Shown: positions 41,907 through 50,532 of the stretch, in pieces | Position numbering within the stretch: position 1 is the first letter of the stretch | Layout of the letters: each line of letters begins with the position of its first letter | Program-made: the position numbers and the translations under genes | Notes under the pieces: model-generated | The model's input: the letters and a program-made list of their open reading frames with translations, nothing else | What the model was told of the DNA's origin: nothing | Database searches by the model: none | NCBI GenBank assembly: GCA_903970405.1 | Contig: CAJCIT010000305.1 | Coordinates: forward strand, 1 to 53,859 | Source of the DNA: Acidobacteriaceae bacterium | Lineage (GTDB): Bacteria > Acidobacteriota > Terriglobia > Bryobacterales > Bryobacteraceae | Length of the DNA: 53,859 bases | Direction of reading: 5' to 3'

Positions 41907-42568
41907 GCGTGGACCTCTTTCTTAACCGTCGATTAGTCAGTTACCCAGAACAGCCGAAACCGAATAGTAATCCCACTAGCGCCATTCGTCAAGGACAAAA
42001 TCGACGTACCACATCTGCGACGTGGTGACGGCTTCAGAGGGCCTTAAGACAAATGTAATCAAAGAGTTGATCTTCGACTGACACGAGCAGGGGGTGTTTG
42101 CAGAGCGCCTGCCTTTCGGCGAAAGGAGCAGTTATAGGCTCAATCGAAACCTTTTCGGCTTTTTCCTAAGACCGGGACGAGTAATTTTGCCGGGAGATCG
42201 GATGGCGGAGAAATTAGCGATGAGAAGTTGGTGCCCCGCGTTGGCGGTTCCATGGCGGCTACCACGGAACTGCCTTTCCGGCGGTTGCCACAAAAGCGTA
42301 ATCTCCTTTGCCTCAATGATTTCCAAGGAATAGGGGACAGACCATTTTCGACGGGAAACGGGAGCTCGCTCTCTGCGATTCCTGGCGCATCGCTTAGGTT
42401 CGGTGAAGCGATTTCCGGCGGTTCGACGAAGAGTGTAAAGCCCTTTCTCCTCAATAGTTTCCGCAGAAAAGGGACAGACCCTTTTGCGGGAGAAACACCC
42501 CATTTCGCGGCCCTTTTAGCTTTGGGCGCCTGGAGGGCGAGAAATGTGTGTCCGTCCTTGGGGCCTTC
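41907..42568. other. 662-base gene-free stretch with degenerate repeats
   Basis: No frame here has natural protein composition. The region consists largely of the degenerate repeat units described at 42159-42497. Promoter signals for carD should be near 41907-42000, but none stands out. Confidence 0.6.
42159..42497. repeat. three degenerate direct repeat units with GGGACAGACC core
   Basis: Unit B (42275-42358) and unit C (42412-42497) share TTTCCGGCGGTT, a TCTCCT-TCAAT stretch, TTTCC, then GGGACAGACC-x-TTTT and CGGGAAAC/CGGGAGAAAC, with a period of about 137 bases. An older unit at 42159-42203 keeps only ACCGGGAC-GAGTAATTTTGCCGGGAGA. Similar GGGACAGACC words accompany remains of IS200-like transposons in other genomes. 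Confidence 0.55.
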
Positions 42569-43888
42569 TTAGATTTCGGCCGACCAGCCTTCAAGAATCG
42601 ACTTGACCTTCTGGCAGAACTGGTCCGCGAGCGCGCCATCGATGAGGCGGTGATCAAAAGTCAGGGCGAGATGGGCCTGGGAGCGAATCGCGATGGCGTC
42701 GCCCTCCACCACGGCGGCCACCTTCTCCACCGCCCCAACGCCCAGGATCGCCACCTGCGGCTGATTGATCACAGGTGTAGCGAAGATACTGCCGAAGCTG
42801 CCGAAGTTGGTGATGGAGAATGTACCACCCGCTACTTCGTCCGGCTTAAGCTGGCGGGATCGCGCCCGCGTGGCCAGGTCCACGATGGAGCGCTGCAGAC
42901 CAGCCACGTTTTTCTCGTCGGCGTTCCGGATGACCGGCACAATCAGGCCGCCGTCGAGCGCTACCGCGATGCCGACGTTGATGTCGCGAAAGTAGACGAT
43001 GTTCTTACCGTCAATCGACGCGTTAAAAATGGGGAAGGCGCGCAGGGCCTGCGCCGCAGCCAAGGTGACGAAGGGTAGGAAGGTGAGCGAGAAGCCGTTG
43101 CGCTCCTGGAACTCCTTCTTCGAACGGTCGCGTAGCTTCGCGATCTTCGTCATGTCCACGCGATGCACGGTGGTGACATGGGCCGAAGTGCGCTTGCTGT
43201 TGACCATGTGCTCGGCAATCTTCAGGCGCATGTTGGTCATCGGCTCGACGCGTGTTTTCGCCGATTCGGCCAGCGGGAGCGGCGCCGGTTCCGAAGCAGG
43301 GGCCGATGGCGCCGATATCGGAGCTGGGGTCGTTGACGCGGGGGCCGGCGTCGCGTAAGTGCGCGCGGCTGCGCCCGCAATGAAGGCTTCCACGTCCTGC
43401 TTGGTGATGCGGCCGCCGGCGCCGGTGCCCTTGACTTGAGCCAGATCGATGTTGTACTCGCGGGCCATCTTGCGAACCAGTGGCGACAACGGGCCGAGTG
43501 CCTCGTCATCTTGCGCGGCAACGGGGGCAGGCGCCGGCGGCGCAGCCTGAGGCGGCGGTGGGGGCGGGGGCGGAGGGGGCGCAGGCGCTGGTTCCGGCGC
43601 GGCCTGCACAGGTTCGGGGGCGGCGGCGGGAGCCGGCGACGGGGGCGGGGAAGCCGCGCCACCGATGCGTCCCACCACGGTATTGATGCCGACGGTGGCG
43701 CCTTCCTGGACCAGAATCTCGCTCAAAACGCCGGCTTCGGGCGACGGGATCTCCGTATCCACCTTATCGGTCGAGATTTCGAAGAGCGGTTCGTCGCGCT
43801 CCACCTTGTCGCCGACCTTCTTGAGCCACCGAGTGAGGGTGCCTTCTACGATGCTTTCGCCCATTTGGGGCATGACCACGTCTGCCAT
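42569..43888 (-). CDS. 2-oxoacid dehydrogenase E2, dihydrolipoamide acyltransferase
   Basis: The 439-residue protein has one lipoyl domain (K42 in STDKVDTE), an Ala/Pro linker of about 50 residues, the subunit-binding domain (LSPLVRKMAREYNIDLAQVKGTGAGGRITKQDVEAFI), a second Ala/Pro linker and the acyltransferase core ending in DHRLIDGALADQF (H413, D417). E2 carries acyl groups from E1 to CoA. ATG 43888 has AAAGGAG nine bases upstream and opens the lipoyl domain; a longer frame overlaps lipB. MGESI and the core favour the succinyl- or branched-chain type, but the E1 gene is not in the window, so I give no symbol. It is translated after lipB and lpdA. Confidence 0.93.
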   Translation of the reverse strand: MADVVMPQMGESIVEGTLTRWLKKVGDKVERDEPLFEISTDKVDTEIPSPEAGVLSEILVQEGATVGINTVVGRIGGAASPPPSPAPAAAPEPVQAAPEPAPAPPPPPPPPPPQAAPPAPAPVAAQDDEALGPLSPLVRKMAREYNIDLAQVKGTGAGGRITKQDVEAFIAGAAARTYATPAPASTTPAPISAPSAPASEPAPLPLAESAKTRVEPMTNMRLKIAEHMVNSKRTSAHVTTVHRVDMTKIAKLRDRSKKEFQERNGFSLTFLPFVTLAAAQALRAFPIFNASIDGKNIVYFRDINVGIAVALDGGLIVPVIRNADEKNVAGLQRSIVDLATRARSRQLKPDEVAGGTFSITNFGSFGSIFATPVINQPQVAILGVGAVEKVAAVVEGDAIAIRSQAHLALTFDHRLIDGALADQFCQKVKSILEGWSAEI

Positions 43889-43907
43889 TTCGATCTCCTT
43901 TAACTGG

Positions 43908-44600
43908 TTACGGCGCGCCCTGAAGTACTCCCGCGGCGGCGCGATCCGTTGCCTGAACGTCCATCCGGTAATCGAACGTTTTGGCAAATGACGCCACAAT
44001 CGCTTGTTTTACCTCACTGGCCGTGGCCGCACAGCCCAAACTGCGCACCGAACAAACGGGCTTGGCCAGGCCGCAGGGAACAATGTACTGAAAGTAGCTC
44101 AGATCGGTATCGACGTTGAGCGCGAAGCCATGCGAGGTGATCCAGCGGCTGATATGGATTCCGATGGCGGCGATTTTCGCGTTGCCGACCCACACTCCTT
44201 CATGGCCCGGGTCCGGATTCCGCCTCGCGTCAATGCCGAACGCGGACAGGGCGTCAATCAATACTTGCTCAATAGCGCGAAACAGCACGCGCACATCGCG
44301 CTTCCATTCTCGCAAGTCGAGGATGGGGTAACCGACTATCTGGCCGGGACCATGATAGGTGGCGCCGCCGCCGCGGTCCGTTTCGTAAAAGGCGATGCCG
44401 GCGCGGGCCAGGATCTCAGGGCTTGCCAACACTTGGTGATCCTTGGCGTTTCGGCCCATGGTGACCACGTGCGGGTGTTCCACGAAGAGCAGGTGATCAA
44501 CGCTTTCGCCGCGCTTGCGATCCTCGACAATCCGCTGTTGAATCTGGAACGTTTCGGCCCAGCCGAGACGCCCCAAGTCCACCACTTCGCACTTTCGCAT
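43908..44600 (-). CDS. lipB: octanoyltransferase LipB
   Basis: LipB moves octanoate from acyl carrier protein to lipoyl domains, the first step of lipoic acid attachment. The 230-residue protein has RGGGATYHGPGQ (76-87), the catalytic lysine K142 (GNAKIAAIGIHI) and cysteine C176 (IVPCGL). It is 15 bases after lpdA and 19 before E2, so the enzyme is made with its own substrate protein. LipA is not in the window. Confidence 0.97.
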   Translation of the reverse strand: MRKCEVVDLGRLGWAETFQIQQRIVEDRKRGESVDHLLFVEHPHVVTMGRNAKDHQVLASPEILARAGIAFYETDRGGGATYHGPGQIVGYPILDLREWKRDVRVLFRAIEQVLIDALSAFGIDARRNPDPGHEGVWVGNAKIAAIGIHISRWITSHGFALNVDTDLSYFQYIVPCGLAKPVCSVRSLGCAATASEVKQAIVASFAKTFDYRMDVQATDRAAAGVLQGAP

Positions 44601-44615
44601 GGAGAATGAACCGGC

Positions 44616-46010
44616 CTAGATGTTGATGGCAAGGCCTTCGACGGCGTTGAATGCTTCGCCGACCGCTTCGTAGAGCGTGGGGTGGGCATGAATAGTGTGC
44701 ATCAATGTGTCGACGGTGGCTTCGGCTTCCATCGCCGCCACTGCCTCGCCAATCAGCTCAAAGGCCTCGGGACCGATGATATGCACACCCAGAATCTCGC
44801 CGTGCTTTGCGTCTGAAACCACCTTCACAAAGCCTTCGTGCATGCCCAGGATAGTGGCCTTGCTGTCGCCGGCGAATGGAAACTTGCCCACCTTCACCTG
44901 GAAGCCTTGTGCTCTGGCCTGCGCCTCTGTAAGACCTACGCTTCCAATACCGGGCTCGGTATAGGTGGCGCCGGGAATCCGGTTCCGGTTAATGGGCGGC
45001 CGCGGTTTGCCGGCGATGTCGCCCACCGCCACCATCCCTTCAGCGGTGGCCACATGCGCCAGTTGCGGAGTGCCGCCGACAATGTCGCCAATGGCATAGA
45101 CACCCGGTTCGCCGGTGCGCTGGCGGCCATCCACCTTGACGAAGCCGCGATCCAGTTCCACCTTCGTGTTTTCAAGTCCGAGGTTTTCCGTGTTCGGCCG
45201 GCGGCCCACTGCGATCAGCAGCTTCTCAAATTCCATCTCCTCTTTGTTGCCGTTGGCCAGCGTAACGGTGAGGCTGACGCTGGACTCATTGCGGCGGATG
45301 TTCTCCGCTTTCGCGCCCGTCTCCACACGGATGCCCGTCTTCTTGAAGTACTTCTCAAGCTCCTTTGAGACTTCCTCGTCCTCTGCCGGAACCACGCGAG
45401 GAAGCATCTCAAGCACCGTGACTTTCGAGCCGAAGCGATTGTAAATGGAGGCGAACTCCATGCCCACAGCTCCGGCGCCGATGATACCGAGCGTGCTGGG
45501 AACGGACGTAAGATCCAGGATCTCAATGTTCGTAAGAATCAATTTTGCGTCGGGTTGAAGGCCGGGGAGCATGCGGGCTTCGGAACCAGTGGCCAGGATA
45601 ATGTTCTTGGCTTCAACGGTTTGCTTGCCCTTTTCACCGTCCACTTCAATCCTGCCGCCGCCCAGCAGGCGCGCAAACCCTTTGATAACGTCCACCTTGT
45701 TCTTGCGCATCAGGAACTCAATGCCCTTGGAGTGCTTGGTGACGATTTTGTTCTTGCGGTCAAGCACTTGCGGATAGTTGAGTTGCGGATCCTTGCACTC
45801 GATTCCGTTTTCAGAGGCGTGCTTGAAGTAGTCCCAAACGTCGGCTGTATGAAGCAAGGTCTTGGTGGGGATGCAGCCCACCAGCAGACATGTTCCACCC
45901 AGCCGGGGTTGCTTTTCGATGAGAGCGGTTTTCAAGCCGTATTGTCCGGCGCGCACCGCGGCTGAGTAGCCGCCCGGGCCGCTTCCTATTACGACGACGT
46001 CGTATGCCAT
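44616..46010 (-). CDS. lpdA: dihydrolipoyl dehydrogenase (E3)
   Basis: The 464-residue flavoenzyme reoxidises dihydrolipoamide with NAD+. It has the FAD motif VVIGSGPGGYSAAV, redox pair C41/C46 in GGTCLLVGCIPTK, a NAD motif GIIGAGAVGMEFASIY, and the dimer-interface catalytic pair H443/E448 in HAHPTLYEA. All key residues are present. It is first in the lpdA-lipB-E2 operon; the 185 bases upstream should contain the promoter. Confidence 0.97.
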   Translation of the reverse strand: MAYDVVVIGSGPGGYSAAVRAGQYGLKTALIEKQPRLGGTCLLVGCIPTKTLLHTADVWDYFKHASENGIECKDPQLNYPQVLDRKNKIVTKHSKGIEFLMRKNKVDVIKGFARLLGGGRIEVDGEKGKQTVEAKNIILATGSEARMLPGLQPDAKLILTNIEILDLTSVPSTLGIIGAGAVGMEFASIYNRFGSKVTVLEMLPRVVPAEDEEVSKELEKYFKKTGIRVETGAKAENIRRNESSVSLTVTLANGNKEEMEFEKLLIAVGRRPNTENLGLENTKVELDRGFVKVDGRQRTGEPGVYAIGDIVGGTPQLAHVATAEGMVAVGDIAGKPRPPINRNRIPGATYTEPGIGSVGLTEAQARAQGFQVKVGKFPFAGDSKATILGMHEGFVKVVSDAKHGEILGVHIIGPEAFELIGEAVAAMEAEATVDTLMHTIHAHPTLYEAVGEAFNAVEGLAINI

Positions 46011-46194
46011 TTCTCTTCAATGTAGCATCCAAACCTTTGTTTTCCCGTGGTTTCCCGGAGGCTCAGGCGCGGGGTCAAATCTACGCCTTGCGCCTATTCC
46101 TGGAGCCGCTCCATGTTCAACCCAGACCTTGCTCCGTGGATTTCCTTACTTTGGGTTTTGTGGCCAGATCGTCTCCTCGCGCTCACCCCTTCCT

Positions 46195-46617
46195 CTACGA
46201 ACGGCGTCTCAGGCGGGGTTTCGTGTAATAGAGGTACGCCAGCGCAAAGACTAGGATCCATCCCGCCGAAAACATCTGCCACGCCTGCGAAGTGCGCAGA
46301 TCCTGCGAGGCTCGATAAAGGAACAGGTAAAACTGGAACGCGTAATAACCCAGCAGGCAATAGACGATGACCCGAGCCCGATGCGGCAAGGCTAACGGAT
46401 CGGTTTTGATGCCGTTCCGGAAAACAGCGAGTATCAAGGGCAACAAAACAAGGGTCAGCGCGGGTTCTACGATCCAAATCTTTGGGAAAAAAGCGCGCGG
46501 GTCAAACCCCGCCAGCGATACCATCTGAGCCCACAGGGAAATCAGCAAGCCCACGGCACTCAAGGCGCCGAAGCATTGGCGGGCGATCCTCCGGCGAGGC
46601 CCTTCGGGAATGAGCAT
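46195..46617 (-). CDS. small membrane protein, unknown
   Basis: The 140-residue product has four predicted membrane helices (about residues 16-36, 46-66, 80-100 and 112-132) and a basic end (YYTKPRLRRRS). I do not recognise a family. It has a natural composition and a good frame (ATG 46617), standing alone between lpdA and purA on the same strand. Confidence 0.65.
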   Translation of the reverse strand: MLIPEGPRRRIARQCFGALSAVGLLISLWAQMVSLAGFDPRAFFPKIWIVEPALTLVLLPLILAVFRNGIKTDPLALPHRARVIVYCLLGYYAFQFYLFLYRASQDLRTSQAWQMFSAGWILVFALAYLYYTKPRLRRRS

Positions 46618-46694
46618 CGGCGTGAAAGTTTCACCTTGGACTCTAGCACGATCGAAGGTCCTGGGGTTGTCTAAGACGAGAGTGCCGGCGGGCG

Positions 46695-46719
46695 CCTGAC
46701 GGTCGCGGGGCTCGGCCGG
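46695..46719. repeat. partial palindromic-repeat arm
   Basis: CCTGACGGTCGCGGGGCTCG resembles the right arm of the 35107-35190 element with an added G. It lies between purA and the small membrane-protein gene. Confidence 0.5.
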
Positions 46720-46784
46720 GTTGTGGCCGCTTTAATTTAAACTAGGCGCGGCGTGCTGAAGACGCGCTCGTCTTTCTTGGGTGG

Positions 46785-48122
<1,338 letters not shown>

Positions 48123-48221
48123 TCACGATTATACCGGACCCTCGGAAAGATCCGTAAAATCAGGGGTTTGAGCGCCTTTGAGACGAGGTGGGAGGCGGCG
48201 CGTTGTGCTACGCTTGGCTCG

Positions 48222-48683
48222 ATGGAGATGTGCGGGGTCTTCCTGGGGCTTGGCCAGCCGGTGTTTCGCGAACTGCTGAGCCATGTCTCAATCGGGAAGC
48301 TGAAAACGTATCAGATTTACGAGCGCTTCAAAACCCGCGCTCGTTTGACGAAGATGAATGCCGAGTCCTTGCGAAAGGCCGAGCCGCGGCTGTGGGCGAG
48401 GATTGAAGCGGGAGAGCAGGATTTTGCGGCCGACCTTTCTCAAGTGCTCCTGATTTCGCACATCGAGATGATCGTCGATGTGCTGAATTTGCTGGGCATC
48501 CCGCATCAGGACGGGTTCTTCGATAAAGACCTGAAGCCCGAGCAGTTCCTGACCGAAGGCTGGCAGGCGCGAGTGTATGACGCGTTTTCAAGCAAGTATC
48601 CCAAGGAGGTGCTGTTGTTTTACATCAACCACCTCGATTGGGAATTGACGAAGACCGAGCAGGTATTCCTGCCCGCGGCGTGA
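48222..48683 (+). CDS. conserved hypothetical protein
   Basis: The 153-residue product begins MEMCGVFLGLGQPVFRELLSHVSIGKLKTYQ and is mostly helical, with no signal peptide or motif that I know. A second ATG at 48228 is as good a start. An open frame continues upstream for 750 bases, but that part is antisense to purA. It is followed by the ankyrin gene after 6 bases, so the two are likely one transcript leading to pheST. The composition looks like a genuine cytoplasmic protein. Confidence 0.72.
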   Translation: MEMCGVFLGLGQPVFRELLSHVSIGKLKTYQIYERFKTRARLTKMNAESLRKAEPRLWARIEAGEQDFAADLSQVLLISHIEMIVDVLNLLGIPHQDGFFDKDLKPEQFLTEGWQARVYDAFSSKYPKEVLLFYINHLDWELTKTEQVFLPAA

Positions 48684-48689
48684 CTTGGC

Positions 48690-49370
48690 GTGGAGAAAAC
48701 TCAAGTGGCAAGCGTTCAGGCTTTTCAGGAGTGCGTCAAGAGCGGCGATCTGGCCGGCGTACGGAAAATGTTGGCGGACGACGCGGCGCTGCTGAACGAG
48801 AAGAATCCGGCCGGACAAACGGCGTTCCTGCTGGCGGCTTACTATCGGCAACCTGCAGTCGCGGAGTATTTGCTGAGTCTGGGACCGGATCTGGACGTGC
48901 ATACGGCCACCGTGGCCGGCAATACTGACCTGCTGCTGAAAAAGATCGATGAGGACCCCGAACTCTTGGAAGCGCAAAGCACCGATGGCTGGACGCCGCT
49001 GCATCTGGCAGCTTTTTTCGGACGGAAGGACACCGCATTGGCGCTGATTGAGCGCGGCGCAATAGTGGATTCACGATCTACTAATTCGATGAAGAACACG
49101 CCGCTTCATGCCGCGGCGGCAGGTCGGCAGGCTGAGCTGGTGGATCTATTGCTTGAGAAAGGCGCGGATGTCAACGCGGCCCAGCACGGCGGCTGGACGG
49201 CCTTGCACGCCGCCGCGCAGAGCGGCGATCTGGCCATTGTGCAATCGCTGATCGCGCATCAGGCTCACGTGCAGGCGAAGGCTGACAATCAGCAGACGCC
49301 GCTGGATCTGGCCATGCAGCGAGGCCACGGCGAGGTAGCGGAGTTACTCGAGGAGTTAGGCCCGAAATAG
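48690..49370 (+). CDS. ankyrin-repeat protein
   Basis: The 226-residue protein consists of about six ankyrin repeats; the clear ones are GWTPLHLAAFFGRKDTALALIERGA, NTPLHAAAAGRQAELVDLLLEKGADVNA, GWTALHAAAQSGDLAIVQSLIAHQA and TPLDLAMQRGHGEVAELLEELG. No signal peptide. Ankyrin arrays bind other proteins; the partner is unknown. The start is GTG at 48690, six bases after the gene upstream; pheS follows 32 bases downstream. Confidence 0.9.
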   Translation: MEKTQVASVQAFQECVKSGDLAGVRKMLADDAALLNEKNPAGQTAFLLAAYYRQPAVAEYLLSLGPDLDVHTATVAGNTDLLLKKIDEDPELLEAQSTDGWTPLHLAAFFGRKDTALALIERGAIVDSRSTNSMKNTPLHAAAAGRQAELVDLLLEKGADVNAAQHGGWTALHAAAQSGDLAIVQSLIAHQAHVQAKADNQQTPLDLAMQRGHGEVAELLEELGPK

Positions 49371-49402
49371 GCCCGGCCGCCTCCGCCCAAGAAAAATTGC
49401 AA

Positions 49403-50488
49403 ATGCAGGAGAGTCAATCGAAAGTGGACAGTCCGGCCGCTGAGGCTGCAAATGAAAGAGGCACTTCACCGGACTTTGTTCTAGAGAATTTGAGGCGCGC
49501 GACGCTGATGCGGCTGGCGTCCGTGACTTCGCTGGAAGAACTGGAAGAGCTGCGCGTTGAGGCGTTAGGCCGCAAAGGGCCCATCGCGCAGATCGGCAAA
49601 GAATTTGGAAAGCTGACTCCGGAGCAGAAGGCGGCGCTCGGCAAACTGCTGAATTCCGTCAAGCAGGAACTGGAGCGAGCGTTTCGCGAGAAGAAGTCGC
49701 GGTTAGAGAAGGAAGAGCTCGCCGAGCGGCTGAGGCGTGAGTGGATTGACGTCACACTGCCGGCGCGGGGCGTGCGCCCGGGCAGCCTGCATCCGGTGAC
49801 GCAACTACAGTGGGAGATTGAAGATCTATTCACCTCATTGGGCTTTGCAGTGCTGGACGGGCCCGAAGTCGAGACCGAAGAGTACAATTTCGATGCCCTG
49901 AACATTCCGCCGTCGCACCCGGCGCGCGACATGCAAGATACGTTCTGGCTTTCAGACGGCCATCTGTTGCGGACGCATACGTCGCCGGTGCAAGTGCGAG
50001 GCATGCGGCGGCTGGGGCCGCCATTCCGGATGATCGCGCCGGGCCGCGTGTTCCGGAATGAGGAAGTGGACGCCTCGCACGAGCACACATTCTATCAACT
50101 GGAAGGGATGATGGTGGACCGCAACGTATCGGTGGCCAACCTCATTTACTTCATGAAGACCCTGCTGAGTGAGATCTTCCATCGCGATGTCACGGTACGG
50201 CTGAGGCCGGGATTCTTTCCATTCGTCGAACCGGGCTTTGAGTTGGATATCCAATGCCTGATCTGCGGCGGCTCGGGATGCCCGGTGTGCAAACACAGCG
50301 GATGGGTGGAACTGCTGCCATGCGGGCTGGTGCATCCGAACGTCTTGCGCCTCAGCAACATCGACCCCGACGAATGGAGTGGCTTTGCCTTCGGGCTGGG
50401 CCTGACGCGTCTGGTGATGATGCGATACGGCATTGACGACATCCGCCAATTGCAGGGCGGCGACCTGCGGTTCCTGAACCAGTTTTAG
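49403..50488 (+). CDS. pheS: phenylalanine-tRNA ligase alpha subunit
   Basis: PheS is the catalytic subunit of the alpha2-beta2 enzyme. From ATG 49403 (a TTG at 49397 is also possible) it has 361 residues: a coiled-coil tRNA-binding N-part (about 30-110), then HPVTQLQWEIEDLFTSLGF (motif 1 side), RTHTSPVQVRGM, MIAPGRVFRNEEVDASHEHTFYQLEG (motif 2) and GFAFGLGLTRLVMMRYGIDDIRQL (motif 3). The insert CLICGGSGCPVCKHSGW, with four cysteines, is a zinc ribbon seen in many but not all PheS. pheT follows after 44 bases. Confidence 0.97.
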   Translation: MQESQSKVDSPAAEAANERGTSPDFVLENLRRATLMRLASVTSLEELEELRVEALGRKGPIAQIGKEFGKLTPEQKAALGKLLNSVKQELERAFREKKSRLEKEELAERLRREWIDVTLPARGVRPGSLHPVTQLQWEIEDLFTSLGFAVLDGPEVETEEYNFDALNIPPSHPARDMQDTFWLSDGHLLRTHTSPVQVRGMRRLGPPFRMIAPGRVFRNEEVDASHEHTFYQLEGMMVDRNVSVANLIYFMKTLLSEIFHRDVTVRLRPGFFPFVEPGFELDIQCLICGGSGCPVCKHSGWVELLPCGLVHPNVLRLSNIDPDEWSGFAFGLGLTRLVMMRYGIDDIRQLQGGDLRFLNQF

Positions 50489-50532
50489 GAACTGAAGCGC
50501 CCACACAAGCAGAATTCTCAAAAGGACATGCG

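Noticed and set aside
43436-43903. Arg/Gly-rich plus-strand frame
   Set aside because: It is the complement of the Ala/Pro linker of E2.
46060-46110. GGGGTCAAATCTACGCC as a transposon-end relic
   Set aside because: It resembles words seen near IS200-like elements, but there is a single copy and no partner, so it cannot be supported.
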